DNA of 52,934 bases from Gemmatimonadota bacterium (GCA_021295785.1 JAGWBR010000008.1:1-52934), one strand, 5' to 3'; numbered from the stretch's first letter, positions 24,533 to 33,875 are shown. Notes: a model not told the origin generated them from the sequence alone. Made by a program: numbers and translations.

Positions 24533-26578
24533 ATGAAGAAGTTGCACCTGCTTCGCGTAGTTGCCTGCTCACTAGCCGCCGGGGGTGCCCCAAACGGACT
24601 TGCCGCCGCGCCGCAGCAGCCGTTGCAACCCGAGGACGTCTTTGAATTTGAGATGGCGGCCGACCCGCGAATTTCGCCTGATGGTTCGCAGGTAGTCTAT
24701 GCCCGCACGTCGATGGATATCATGACCGACCGCGCAAGTAGCGTGCTCTGGATTATCGATGCGGACGGCTCCGGGCACCGCCCCCTGGCCGAGGCCTCGT
24801 CGCCCAGATGGTCGCCCGATGGATCGCGGTTGCTCTACGTGTCCGCCGACGAGGATGAGCGGGCGCAGCTCTTTGTCCGGTGGATGGACACCGGCCAGAC
24901 CGCCACTCTGAGCAATCTGGAAAGGTCACCCCGGGGGCTCTCGTGGTCGCCCGACGGCAACTGGATTGCGTTCAGCATGTTTGTCCCGGACGAGTCGACC
25001 CCCTTCGCGTCGCTCCCCGCGAAACCGGAAGGTGCCGCGTGGGGGCCGTCCGCGGTGACTTACGAACGAATGATCTACCGGATGGACGGACAGGGATTTC
25101 TGGAACCGGGAAACCAGCACGTGTTCGTGATCCCCGCCGAAGGCGGCACCCCGAGGCAGCTCACCAGCGGGCCGTACAACCACGGGGGGACTCCAGAGTG
25201 GACGCCCGACTCGGGCAGCTTGCTCATCTCCGCCAACCGCCGGGACGACTGGGAATACCGGGCCAGCGATTCCGAGATCTACGAGGTGGATGTCGCGACA
25301 GGCGACGTTCGGCAGATCACCGACCGGCGCGGACCCGACAACGGTCCGCGGGTCTCGCCCGACGGCAGCATGATTGCCTACACGGGCTACGAGGACCGTT
25401 TCCTCGGCAATCAGGTCACCAAGCTGTGGATTACGGACAGGGACGGCGGATCCCCCCGGCTCATCGCCGGTGCACTGGACCGCGACATCGGCAACGTACA
25501 GTGGCTCTCAAACGGCGTTCTGTTATTCCAGTACGACACAGAGGGGAATACCCGAATCGCCAGTGTCTCCCTGGACGGAGAGGTGACCGACATTGTGTCG
25601 GACGTGGGCGGCCTGTCGTTGGGGCGTCCCTACCCGGGCGGCACCTTCACCTCCAACGGCGGGGGCATGATCGCCTACACGCTCGGGCCGGTCGAACACC
25701 CGGCGGATGTGGCCGTGGTCTCGACCGGCGGGGGGGACCCCCGTCGCCTCACCAACCTGAATGACGACCTGTTTTCCCAGCGCGAGCTCGGGCAGGTCGA
25801 GGAGCTCTGGTGGGAGTCTTCGCACGACGGCTTGCCCATTCAGGGCTGGGTGGTCAAGCCCCCCGGGTTCGATCCGGACCGCGAATACCCGCTGATTCTT
25901 GAGATCCACGGCGGACCGTTCGCCAACTACGGTGACCGTTTCAGCGCCGAAGTGCAGCTCTACGCCGCCGCCGGTTACGTGGTGCTCTACACCAACCCGC
26001 GCGGCAGCACCAGCTACGGGGAAGATTTCGCGAACGAGATCCACCACGCGTACCCCGGTAACGACTTCCACGATCTCATGTCAGGCGTGGACGCTGTGAT
26101 TGACCACGGCTACGTGGACGAAAACCAATTGTTCGTGACCGGTGGTTCGGGCGGGGGAGTGCTCACCGCATGGATCGTTGGTCACACGGACCGATTCGCT
26201 GCCGCGGCCTCCCAGAAACCTGTCATCAACTGGTACAGCTGGGTTCTGACGGCAGACATGGGCGGCACCGGCGGACTCAATTACTGGTTCCCCGCCAAGC
26301 CGTGGGAGGCGCTGGACCATTACATGAGCAGGTCACCGATTCACTATGCGGGGAACGTCACCACGCCGACCATGCTGATTACCGGAGAGGTGGACTGGCG
26401 AACTCCGATGTCCGAATCCGAACAGTTCTACCAGGCGCTGCAGATTGAGCGGGTACCAACGGCCCTGGTCAGGATCCCCGACGCCTCGCACGGGATTGCG
26501 GTGCGCCCGAGCCATTTGATCAGCAAGGTGCAGCACATCCTTGCCTGGTTCGAGCGCTACCGCCGCACTACGGCCTAA
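24533..26578 (+). CDS. secreted S9-family serine peptidase (prolyl oligopeptidase/acylaminoacyl type)
   Basis: After a signal peptide (LRVVACSLAAGGAPNGLAAA) comes an N-terminal beta-propeller built of WSPDG and ISPDG repeats (about 45-420), then an alpha/beta-hydrolase domain. The nucleophile is Ser in TGGSGGGVLTAW at about residue 536, with an Asp in the VDWRTP segment and His in DASHGI near 652. At 681 aa it matches family S9C. The oxyanion region EIHGGPFANYG precedes the nucleophile. GGGAGG lies 5 nt before the ATG. Exported S9 peptidases are expected in a heterotroph that uses peptides. The stop overlaps the convergent minus-strand gene by 4 nt. Confidence 0.93.
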   Translation: MKKLHLLRVVACSLAAGGAPNGLAAAPQQPLQPEDVFEFEMAADPRISPDGSQVVYARTSMDIMTDRASSVLWIIDADGSGHRPLAEASSPRWSPDGSRLLYVSADEDERAQLFVRWMDTGQTATLSNLERSPRGLSWSPDGNWIAFSMFVPDESTPFASLPAKPEGAAWGPSAVTYERMIYRMDGQGFLEPGNQHVFVIPAEGGTPRQLTSGPYNHGGTPEWTPDSGSLLISANRRDDWEYRASDSEIYEVDVATGDVRQITDRRGPDNGPRVSPDGSMIAYTGYEDRFLGNQVTKLWITDRDGGSPRLIAGALDRDIGNVQWLSNGVLLFQYDTEGNTRIASVSLDGEVTDIVSDVGGLSLGRPYPGGTFTSNGGGMIAYTLGPVEHPADVAVVSTGGGDPRRLTNLNDDLFSQRELGQVEELWWESSHDGLPIQGWVVKPPGFDPDREYPLILEIHGGPFANYGDRFSAEVQLYAAAGYVVLYTNPRGSTSYGEDFANEIHHAYPGNDFHDLMSGVDAVIDHGYVDENQLFVTGGSGGGVLTAWIVGHTDRFAAAASQKPVINWYSWVLTADMGGTGGLNYWFPAKPWEALDHYMSRSPIHYAGNVTTPTMLITGEVDWRTPMSESEQFYQALQIERVPTALVRIPDASHGIAVRPSHLISKVQHILAWFERYRRTTA

Positions 26579-27765
26579 CCGCCGCCTCCGCGCCTGCGGG
26601 CGGTCCTGCCGGTGCTGCTGCCCGAACTGCCGCTGGACGAGGGGGGATTGACCGAACCGCGCGACCCCGAGTCGCCCGATGATCCGCTGTTGCCGCTCTG
26701 GCGGGTGGGGCTTCTGTATCCTTCGCCGGCCACGGCGCGGCCGCCTCCGTCGCGGTCCTGCCCTTGCACGGTAATTACTGTGCCGTAACCGCCGTAGATG
26801 CGACCGTAGCCGCCGTAGGGACCCCAGGCGGGACCCCAGCCGGAGTACCCCAGGGGGGAGTAGTAGCCCCAACCACCCGGGTAAGCTCCGTATGCCCCGT
26901 AGTACGGATCGTAAATGTAGCCGCGCGGTGAAAGCGTGCGCCGCGAAAGGCTCCCGCCCGAGAAATACTCGGGGTAGCTCCGCGCCACCATGAGGTCGAT
27001 CACGTTGGGGTCAACGCCCCCGTCGGCCAGAGCCGTCAACGCCCTGGAGTCAACCCATGTCGGTGCGTCCAGGTGGTTCTGCCACGCGTGCACCGCCTCG
27101 GGTTCCACGTTCTCGGAGGCGTCCACGACATCCGCCACCGAGGGTTCTTCCGCGGCGGCCATGCGCATGGTGCGCACCGTGACGCTGGTGCTGGGCGGGA
27201 AAAGAGTGACCCCGGCTGCCCCGGCCACGGCGTCTGAGACTGCGATGTAGTCCGTGACCCACGTAACTCGCTGTCCGCCGATGGTTACTACCTGCGCATC
27301 AATCCACTTGGACTGCGACACCATCGCCAGCATGCCGGACGACTCTCGAGTGACTCCGTTCTGGCACCGGTAGGTGCCGTTCACGTAGATCTGCCCGATT
27401 CCGGGGGCCAGCGTTGTGGTTTCGGTGCCCTGGCAGTCCTCGGTCTCGGCCGGCATCGGATACCCCGGGTGCAGGCTCTCGCGCGCCAAAACCACACCGT
27501 CCTCGATGGAAAGCAGGTGCATCGCAGCCGGACCGGTCTCGCTCCCGTCGCCCTGCACAAAGCACAGCGACACATTGGAAGCCTCGCCGTCGTCCTCGGA
27601 ACCAGTGGGTTGGGCGGGCTGCCAGCAGCCGATCCACGGCACCCAGCGCTCGTCCACCGCCTGCGCCGCGGCCTCCCGCGGGGCCGCCGCGCCAAACGCA
27701 ACCATGATCGCGGCCGCAGTTAGCACGGGCCTTAGCTCAATTCCAGGTTGATAACGTTCAGTCAT
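26575..27765 (-). CDS. secreted hypothetical protein with Gly/Tyr-rich and Ser/Gly-rich tail
   Basis: The 396-aa protein has a signal peptide (TAAAIMVAFGAAAPREAAAQA), then a mixed domain of about 260 residues opening with DERWVPWIGCWQP and containing four Cys. The tail is low-complexity: a Tyr/Gly/Pro-rich part (GAYGAYPGGWGYYSPLGYSG) and a final Ser/Gly/Arg stretch. ATG 27765 is chosen because the signal peptide follows and AAGGA lies upstream; the longer frame has no support. Function is unknown; a cell-surface or matrix role would suit the tail. Confidence 0.7.
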   Translation of the reverse strand: MTERYQPGIELRPVLTAAAIMVAFGAAAPREAAAQAVDERWVPWIGCWQPAQPTGSEDDGEASNVSLCFVQGDGSETGPAAMHLLSIEDGVVLARESLHPGYPMPAETEDCQGTETTTLAPGIGQIYVNGTYRCQNGVTRESSGMLAMVSQSKWIDAQVVTIGGQRVTWVTDYIAVSDAVAGAAGVTLFPPSTSVTVRTMRMAAAEEPSVADVVDASENVEPEAVHAWQNHLDAPTWVDSRALTALADGGVDPNVIDLMVARSYPEYFSGGSLSRRTLSPRGYIYDPYYGAYGAYPGGWGYYSPLGYSGWGPAWGPYGGYGRIYGGYGTVITVQGQDRDGGGRAVAGEGYRSPTRQSGNSGSSGDSGSRGSVNPPSSSGSSGSSTGRTARRRGGGG

Positions 27766-27796
27766 GTTCAGTTGGTCCTTCGTCTTTTGGTTAGGC

Positions 27797-27809
27797 GCCG
27801 TGACACGGC
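27797..27809. promoter_or_regulatory. 13-bp palindrome, possible operator
   Basis: GCCGTGACACGGC is a perfect inverted repeat around one central base. It lies about 32 bp ahead of ATG 27765 on the minus strand. It may bind a dimeric regulator or be an RNA feature of the intergenic segment; evidence is limited to symmetry and place. Confidence 0.3.
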
Positions 27810-27859
27810 ACCCTGAATCCTGATTCTCCGGCGGCAACGTCGCTGCTGGGCCGACCGGG

Positions 27860-28618
27860 CTACCAGCGAACATTCAGCCCGGCGGTGAATGTCATGCCAG
27901 AAAGATCAATCCCCTCAAACCCAACATAGTCGGAGCCCCCAATCGAGGCGTCCGACCAGATGTAACGGCCGCCGACGTCCATGGCCACTCGCTTGCCGAG
28001 GGTGTATTCGAATCCGGCTCCCGCGTAAGCCATCGACGAACTGCCCTCGGTGGTGAAATGATCCCACCAGATATCGAGCGTCACCTCGTCGACGAATTCG
28101 CCCTCCTGCTCAAATTCAAAAAACGCCCAACCGATACCGGCATCCACATAGGGGACGAAGGTGCGGCTGATCCACGCCAGCGAACTGATGCGGCGCCCCG
28201 GCCTCACGAGGTGGTACCGGACGCCAGCGTTCAGCGGCGCTCTCGCGAACCTGGTCTCTTGCAGGATGGGCAGGCCATCGGTGCCGATGAACTCGCGTGA
28301 CTCCGACTGGACATTGCTTTCGTTGAATGCCACGCCAAAGGCCAGGCTGAGCTGGTCGGTGAGCGCGCGCCGGTATTCGAATTCGAGGCTCGCAGCGCCA
28401 AAATCATCCCGCTCGACGGTGAGATTGTCGATCGTGAAATCGAACAGATCGCTCTCTGCGCGCGGCGCGAAATAACCAACGCGCATGGTCAGCGACGAGT
28501 TGGGGCGCCCAAAGTTGAAGTCTTGGGCCTGGACTGGGGCAACCGGCGCCAGGATGGCAAAAGCCCCGGCGGCACTCGCAACCAAACTGGCGTGAGCAGG
28601 TCTCAACGCACCAAACAT
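27860..28618 (-). CDS. outer-membrane beta-barrel protein
   Basis: The 252-aa protein has a signal peptide (AAGAFAILAPVAPVQAQ) and then a series of short amphipathic strands, among them LTMRVGYFAP, SLEFEYRRAL, LNAGVRYHLV, PYVDAGIGWAF, MAYAGAGFEYTL and TAGLNVRW. It ends with an aromatic residue (Trp), a usual signal for outer-membrane assembly. This looks like an OmpW/OmpA-type 8-strand barrel; family is not certain. ATG 28618 has a very strong ribosome-binding site (GGAGG, 4-5 nt spacing), which decides the start over an upstream in-frame codon. It is followed by the Gly/Ser-rich protein gene. Confidence 0.78.
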   Translation of the reverse strand: MFGALRPAHASLVASAAGAFAILAPVAPVQAQDFNFGRPNSSLTMRVGYFAPRAESDLFDFTIDNLTVERDDFGAASLEFEYRRALTDQLSLAFGVAFNESNVQSESREFIGTDGLPILQETRFARAPLNAGVRYHLVRPGRRISSLAWISRTFVPYVDAGIGWAFFEFEQEGEFVDEVTLDIWWDHFTTEGSSSMAYAGAGFEYTLGKRVAMDVGGRYIWSDASIGGSDYVGFEGIDLSGMTFTAGLNVRW

Positions 28619-28720
28619 ATTTCCTCCAAATCCGGTTCCATCAGGTGTACGGTCCTGACCAACGGCTCGCATGTCGTGGCCGCCCCAAAGACGCGGCGCA
28701 CCGCGCGAGGGTCACACGGC

Positions 28721-29926
28721 TCATCCGAACGCGGCCCTGAATCGTTCGCGCAGCGTGGCCAAACGGGAGGTGGGTTCGTTGCTGAACACCAACCGGAGTT
28801 GTCCGGCCGCCCTCCCGGTTCCCCACGCATCCATTGGCGTTGCCGCGACCCGTCCGTTGTCGAGCAGTCCCCGAGATGCCTGCTGCGCGGTCATGCCCAT
28901 GGCAGCCGCGTCCAGTAGCAAAGACCATCCCCCGGCTGCCGCTCGTACCGGCCAGTCAGCCAGCTGGTCGAGCACTGCCTCGTGTCTGGTTTCCCACCGG
29001 GCGACCGCGGCCCGCACGTCGGCGGCTTCCCCCGGATCCGAAAGTACCTGCGCGGCAGCGGCCTGAGCAATTCCGACCGGGGTGACGACGTTGTAGACGC
29101 CGACCCTTGCGATCGCCTCAATCGCGGCAGCCGGGCCGGTAACCCAACCCGTACGCCACCCAATCATCCGGTACTCCTTGGAGACGGATCCGACGGTCAC
29201 CGTCCTGTGCCGGAGTCCGTCGACCGCGGCGGGCCGGCTGACCGGCCGGCCGCCGTATACGATTCGCTCCATTGCTGCGTTGTAGATGAGCCAGAGCCCC
29301 CGCCCGGCGCACGCCTGCCGGACCACTTCCCAGTCCTCCTGGTCCAGCAGGCCGCCGGCCGGCATGGACGGGTTCATGATGAACAACGCCCGAACCGCCG
29401 GTCGCTCCGTTTCCCGGGCCAGCGCCCCGGTGTCCAGCCGCCAACCCGCGTCTTGGCCCGGTACCCACGGCACAAAACGCGGCACACCCCCGGCCAGCCG
29501 AATCCGCTGGATCATGCCGGCATAGGTCGGGTCGGTAACAACCACCTCGTCCCCGGGATCCGTAAGCGCCAGGATGGCGTTGAGCATGCCCTCGGTGCCG
29601 CCGGCCGTGATCACGCACTCGCGGTCAGGGTCGCACGGGTGCCCGGTGTCCCGTTCGGTCCTGGCTGCAACGGCCCGCCGCAGGGCCGCACTGCCAGTGA
29701 AGGGGAGGTAGCTGTTGGCCGCCCCGGCGGACAGCTCCCGCAGCGCTGCCCTGGTGGCCCGAATCGCAGCGGCGGGCGGAGGGAGGTCGGTGTCCAGATT
29801 CTCCATGCGGAGCATTTCTGGATCCGTGCCCGCCGAAGCCGCCACCGCATCGATGGAAAACCCGGGTATGCCCGTGAGCCGGGCGGCGATCCGGGTGTTT
29901 GCCGCGTGCCTCCCGCCACCGGTCAC
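28721..29926 (-). CDS. fold-type I PLP-dependent aminotransferase with unusual active-site residues
   Basis: Class I/II aminotransferase fold of 401 aa, with PLP Lys250 in GSVSKEYRMIGWR and Arg in GWRTG. Several normally conserved positions differ. The Asp of the usual D-E-x-Y segment, which holds the pyridine nitrogen, is Asn216 (LIYNAAMER), and the Tyr three residues later is Met219. The family NPxNPTG loop reads NPSMPAGG. These changes suggest a distinct subgroup or altered chemistry. The GTG start overlaps the ligD stop as GTGA, so it is co-translated with a DNA-repair ligase, with no obvious metabolic link. Confidence 0.83.
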   Translation of the reverse strand: MTGGGRHAANTRIAARLTGIPGFSIDAVAASAGTDPEMLRMENLDTDLPPPAAAIRATRAALRELSAGAANSYLPFTGSAALRRAVAARTERDTGHPCDPDRECVITAGGTEGMLNAILALTDPGDEVVVTDPTYAGMIQRIRLAGGVPRFVPWVPGQDAGWRLDTGALARETERPAVRALFIMNPSMPAGGLLDQEDWEVVRQACAGRGLWLIYNAAMERIVYGGRPVSRPAAVDGLRHRTVTVGSVSKEYRMIGWRTGWVTGPAAAIEAIARVGVYNVVTPVGIAQAAAAQVLSDPGEAADVRAAVARWETRHEAVLDQLADWPVRAAAGGWSLLLDAAAMGMTAQQASRGLLDNGRVAATPMDAWGTGRAAGQLRLVFSNEPTSRLATLRERFRAAFG

Positions 29927-32547
29927 GCGAGCAGACTTTCCAGGGCGGAGACCGCCCGGACCAGATCGGGCCGTTCGGTCAGGACAGGCAGCAGCGGATC
30001 GTTCAGTTCACGCGCACGTGCGGGCATGGTCTGGATCGTGAAATCGGTCATCGACAACTTGTCGTTCACCTCGTCCCACAAGAGGGGAGCAGACACGGTG
30101 GCCCCCGTCCGGGGCCGCACGCAGTAGGCAGACGCGCAGAGCCTGCCGCGCCCGTTCTGGACATAATCAATGTAGACCTTACCGCGACGGCGGTCCGGGC
30201 TCCGTTCAATCGTGGCGAGGTTCCCCGCCCGCTCAACCACGGCCCGGGCCATCAACAGGCCCAGCGCGCGGGCCTGATTGTGCGGCAACTGTCCGCCCAG
30301 GGGCACAAGCACGTGAATCCCGGACGAACCGCTGGTCTTCGGGTAACAGGGAAGCCCGATTTCGTCGCACACACTGCGCACGGCCAGAGCAACCTGCACA
30401 ACCGTCCCGAAGGGCAGCGTGACCTCTCTACCCCCCTGGCGGTGCTTGGGGTCCAGATCCAGCAGACACCAGTCGGGTTTCTCCAGGTCGGTCACGCGAC
30501 TCGACCACACATGCAGGGGGATGGCCGCGAGGTTGGCCAGGTAAACCAAGGCGGAGGCGCTGTCGGCGATGAAATATTCGATGTCTCGCTCGCTGCCTCC
30601 CGAGACGGTCTCGGTCCTCACCCACTCCGGCTGGCCCGCTGCGGCGTTTTTCTGGAAGAACGATTTCCCTTCGATCCCGTCCGGGTACCGGGTCAGCACA
30701 AGGGGCCGCTCGCTCAGGTGCGGCAGCATGAACGGGGCGATTTCGCGGTAGTAATCCACGAGGTCGCCCTTTGTGTATCCCTCGCCCGGCCAGAACACCT
30801 TGTTCGGGTTTGAGACGGGAACTTCTTTGGGCGGCGGCGCAGCCGTGTCGACTTGAGCCAGGGTCTCGCGGCGGGGAAGGGGCCCGACGCAATCAGCCAG
30901 CGGAGTATCCACAAGGTTCAGGAACACCGGGAGTCGTAACAGTCCCTCGGAAGTCAGCTCCTTGAACTCGATTTCCGCCACGAGTTCGGGCTCCACCCAC
31001 CGGTGGTCGGGCCCGCGAGGGGCGCCCGCGGCCACCGGGTCGTCCACAACGCGCCCGGCCAGATGTTCAGCCAGGTCAACCAGCACGGCTTCGGTAAGAC
31101 CGGTCCCGACGCGACCCCTATACCGGAGAACTGGATTGCCGGCTCCCGAAGGGGAATACGCCGCCACGTGCAAGGCGCCGAGCCCGCTACGCGACCCCGC
31201 CGGCAGTGTATGACCGACCACCGCGAACAGGCCCTTGCGGTTGGCGTGAATCTTGAGCCAGGACTCTGACCGGCCAGCCGTGTACTTGCTGTCCAGTCTC
31301 TTGGCCATGACGCCCTCCATCCCCATCCGGGCTACCTGGTCGAAGAGGGAACGTCCGGCCGTGCCGGGGAACTCCTCACTGATCCGAATCGGACCCGCTT
31401 CGGGGATTACCGTCCGCAGGAGTCGCCGCCGCTCCCGCAGGGGCAGACCGCGAAGGTCAAGGTCGCCGATGGCGAGCATGTCGAAGGCAAAGAACGTCGC
31501 GGGGTCCCCCAACGAGACGGCCCGCACATCGGCCGCTCGTCTGAACCGCGCACGGGCCTGAAGGCGCTGGAAACTGGGCCGGCCCTGCTCGTCGGTCATC
31601 ACGGTCTCGCCGTCCAGGACCAGGCCCGGGTACGGTATTTTGCGAAGCGGGCGCATCAGTTCCGGGAAGCTTGGCCCGGCGTCGTGCCCGGCCCGTGTCC
31701 GGAGAAAGGGCCTCGCACGGCGCGAACCGGCGGTCGCCGCCACCATCCGGTATCCGTCCAGTTTGAGTTCGAACTGCCACCGGGGGTCATCGAACGGGTC
31801 CTGCCGCGCCATCGCCAACTGAAGATCCAACGTGCCGGGATCCACCACGCCCGCCTTTGCCCCCGCCTCCCTGGCCGCCTCCATGACCTCCGTAGCCGGG
31901 CTCCAGCCGGACTCGGTTCGGCCCAGCTCCTCAACGGTCAGACCCGACAGGACAGACGTTTCGGGAAGCGACCGGTCGGGCAGTACCGGATGCCCGCCCC
32001 GCGCCTCGCGGATCAGGAGCCACTCCCGTCCCGTTTCGCCCTTGGCGATTTTCACCAGCGTCCAAACGCCGTTGAGCTTGTAGCCCCGCAGTTCGAACAA
32101 CAGCTTCCCGGTTTCGAGCCCTCGTTCGGGGTCTTCCAAGGGAATCCAGCGGCCCAGGTCCCACACAATCATGGGGCCGCCCCCGTACTCGCCCTTAGGG
32201 ATCACATCCTCGAATTCCATGTAGTCGATCGGATGGTCCTCCACATGCATGGCGAGTTTCTTGTCGGCCGGATCGGGCGAAATACCCTTGGGCACAGCCC
32301 AGGAGAGCAGTGTGCCGCCGAGCTCCAGGCGCAAGTCGTAGTGGAGGCGAGTGGCCTCATGCTTGTGAACCACAAACACGCCAGCACCGGTGCCGCCTCC
32401 CCCGCCGAACGGCTCGGGCGAACGCTCGGCGGATCGTTTGGCCAGATAGCGGGCCAGCGATCCGTCCGCATCGGTTCCGGGACCCGGAGAGTCGGCGGCG
32501 GAAGAGACTCCCGGCCCGTCAGGCGGGTTACGGCGTGCGCGCGGCAT
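29923..32547 (-). CDS. ligD: ATP-dependent DNA ligase D (PE-LIG-POL)
   Basis: The NHEJ ligase of 874 aa carries three modules in the order phosphoesterase-ligase-polymerase. The 3'-phosphoesterase module (about 30-190) shows RLHYDLRLE with His69 and the HPIDYMEFED and GEYGGG motifs. The ligase module holds the adenylated Lys262 in ELKLDG. The archaeo-eukaryotic primase-type polymerase (from about 600) shows YPDGIEGKSFF, the metal-binding LLDLDP and SGSSGIHVL. All key motifs look intact. It is divergent from ku, with start codons only 73 bp apart. A TAGCTT box lies 6 nt before the ATG, consistent with a leaderless transcript. Confidence 0.97.
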   Translation of the reverse strand: MPRARRNPPDGPGVSSAADSPGPGTDADGSLARYLAKRSAERSPEPFGGGGGTGAGVFVVHKHEATRLHYDLRLELGGTLLSWAVPKGISPDPADKKLAMHVEDHPIDYMEFEDVIPKGEYGGGPMIVWDLGRWIPLEDPERGLETGKLLFELRGYKLNGVWTLVKIAKGETGREWLLIREARGGHPVLPDRSLPETSVLSGLTVEELGRTESGWSPATEVMEAAREAGAKAGVVDPGTLDLQLAMARQDPFDDPRWQFELKLDGYRMVAATAGSRRARPFLRTRAGHDAGPSFPELMRPLRKIPYPGLVLDGETVMTDEQGRPSFQRLQARARFRRAADVRAVSLGDPATFFAFDMLAIGDLDLRGLPLRERRRLLRTVIPEAGPIRISEEFPGTAGRSLFDQVARMGMEGVMAKRLDSKYTAGRSESWLKIHANRKGLFAVVGHTLPAGSRSGLGALHVAAYSPSGAGNPVLRYRGRVGTGLTEAVLVDLAEHLAGRVVDDPVAAGAPRGPDHRWVEPELVAEIEFKELTSEGLLRLPVFLNLVDTPLADCVGPLPRRETLAQVDTAAPPPKEVPVSNPNKVFWPGEGYTKGDLVDYYREIAPFMLPHLSERPLVLTRYPDGIEGKSFFQKNAAAGQPEWVRTETVSGGSERDIEYFIADSASALVYLANLAAIPLHVWSSRVTDLEKPDWCLLDLDPKHRQGGREVTLPFGTVVQVALAVRSVCDEIGLPCYPKTSGSSGIHVLVPLGGQLPHNQARALGLLMARAVVERAGNLATIERSPDRRRGKVYIDYVQNGRGRLCASAYCVRPRTGATVSAPLLWDEVNDKLSMTDFTIQTMPARARELNDPLLPVLTERPDLVRAVSALESLLA

Positions 32548-32553
32548 TGGCCG

Positions 32554-32559
32554 AAGCTA
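32554..32559 (-). promoter_or_regulatory. TAGCTT -10-like box for ligD
   Basis: Read on the minus strand, TAGCTT lies 6 nt before the ligD ATG. It is separated by a single base from a plus-strand TAACTT box pointing to ku. Confidence 0.5.
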
Positions 32560-32560
32560 C

Positions 32561-32566
32561 TAACTT
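32561..32566 (+). promoter_or_regulatory. TAACTT -10-like box for ku
   Basis: TAACTT on the plus strand lies 54 nt before the ku ATG. The ku start has its own ribosome-binding site, so this transcript has a leader. The 13 bp from 32554 to 32566 form an imperfect palindrome. Confidence 0.45.
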
Positions 32567-32620
32567 CCGGGACCGTTGCTGCCCCCTGGACAGCAGGACC
32601 CTTCACCAGAAGGAAGTGCA

Positions 32621-33448
32621 ATGGCTGCAAGGCCCCTCAGCTCGGCGACCATTTCATTCGGCTTGGTTTCGATTCCGTGCCAGCTGTATTCGTCGGCCGA
32701 AACCACCAAGAAAGTCAGTTTCAACTTCCTGTCGCCCGACGGGAAGCGCGTCAAGCAGCAATATGTGGATTCGGCGACCGAAGCCCCCGTGAACCGTGCG
32801 GATCTGATCAAGGGCTACCAGTTCGCCAAGGACAAGTTCGTCACTTTCAGCCCCGACGAACTGAAAGCCCTGGAAGCTCAGGCCACCCAGACGATAGCCA
32901 TCGAGGAGTTTGTGCCTCTCGACAAGGTGGAACGGGCCTATATCGGCAAGACCTACTACATGGGACCCGACAAGGGCGGTGCCAAGGCCTACGCTCTGCT
33001 GGGAGCGGCAATGAGGAAGACCGAGCGGGCGGCGCTGGGGCGATATGCTGCGCGGGGCAAGCAGTACCTCGTGTTGGTGCGTACCGTCGGGCAGCGCTTG
33101 GTCATGGAGCAGCTCCACTACCAGCATGAGGTTCGGGACATCGCCGAAGTCCCAGCGGGGGATGACGAGGTCTCGGACGCCGAACTGGGGCTTGCCGTTC
33201 AGTTCATCGACCAGCTCGGAGCCGAGGAGTTCGACCCGTCCAAATACCGGGACGAAGTGGGCGACCGCATGCTTGAGGCAATTGAGAAGAAGATATCCGA
33301 GGGATCCAAGATCGAAGCCGCATTGCCCGAACAGGATACGGGCGCTGCCGTCATCGACATCATGCGGGCGCTCAAGGCCTCGGTGCAGGGCTCGGCCGAT
33401 TCGGAGTCAGGGCAGGGGGTGCCGGAGGCAGGGAGAAAATCAGCCTAA
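32621..33448 (+). CDS. ku: Ku, non-homologous end-joining protein
   Basis: Bacterial Ku forms a dimeric ring on DNA ends and recruits LigD. The N-terminus MAARPLSSATISFGLVSIP and the core motifs KGYQFAKDKFVTFS and ERAYIGKTYYMGPDKGG are characteristic. The length is 275 aa. The C-terminal tail is short and not strongly Lys-rich, so the extended DNA-binding tail of some Ku proteins is missing. ATG 32621 is chosen over the upstream in-frame TTG 32576 because GAAGGAAG precedes it and homology starts there. Confidence 0.96.
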   Translation: MAARPLSSATISFGLVSIPCQLYSSAETTKKVSFNFLSPDGKRVKQQYVDSATEAPVNRADLIKGYQFAKDKFVTFSPDELKALEAQATQTIAIEEFVPLDKVERAYIGKTYYMGPDKGGAKAYALLGAAMRKTERAALGRYAARGKQYLVLVRTVGQRLVMEQLHYQHEVRDIAEVPAGDDEVSDAELGLAVQFIDQLGAEEFDPSKYRDEVGDRMLEAIEKKISEGSKIEAALPEQDTGAAVIDIMRALKASVQGSADSESGQGVPEAGRKSA

Positions 33449-33620
33449 CCCGGAAAAGAACCGTCCCTCATCGAGGCAGGCGGCAGGGGGTCATCATTGC
33501 CAGGACCCTGAGCCGGCGCGATATTCCAAGGCTGTACACGCCGGACTGCACAAGCGGGCTTTCAAGCGGCCTCCCTACCCGCCAATTCCAGTATTCGAGA
33601 CCAAGAGGACCAGTGGCTGA

Positions 33621-33845
33621 ATGAGATCGGGCATCCACCCCAACTACGAAAAGGCACGGATCACCTGCGCTTGTGGGCGGGCCACCGAGACACGTTCGAC
33701 CGTGGGCGACATCCAAGTCGAAATCTGTTCGCACTGCCACCCCTTCTTTACCGGGAAGCAGAAACTGGTCGACACGGCGGGTCGCGTGGAGCGCTTCATG
33801 GCCAAGTACGGGTCGTCGTCGGACGGCGACACCGGCGGCGAATAG
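33621..33845 (+). CDS. rpmE: 50S ribosomal protein bL31
   Basis: The 74-aa protein has the bL31 pattern: [19 protein letters not shown], a [12 protein letters not shown] segment and VERFMAKYG. Cys residues in CACG and CSHC identify the zinc-binding (C+) form, in contrast to the zinc-free paralogue induced by zinc limitation. It opens the long plus-strand housekeeping series and is followed after 30 bp by prfA, a common arrangement in bacteria. Confidence 0.96.
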   Translation: MRSGIHPNYEKARITCACGRATETRSTVGDIQVEICSHCHPFFTGKQKLVDTAGRVERFMAKYGSSSDGDTGGE

Positions 33846-33875
33846 AAGCCCGGCAGACCCAGACTGTCCGGGAGG

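Noticed and set aside
31684-33129. 481-aa plus-strand open frame across the ligD-ku gap
   Set aside because: It is antisense to ligD and out of frame with ku; both real genes have intact catalytic motifs.
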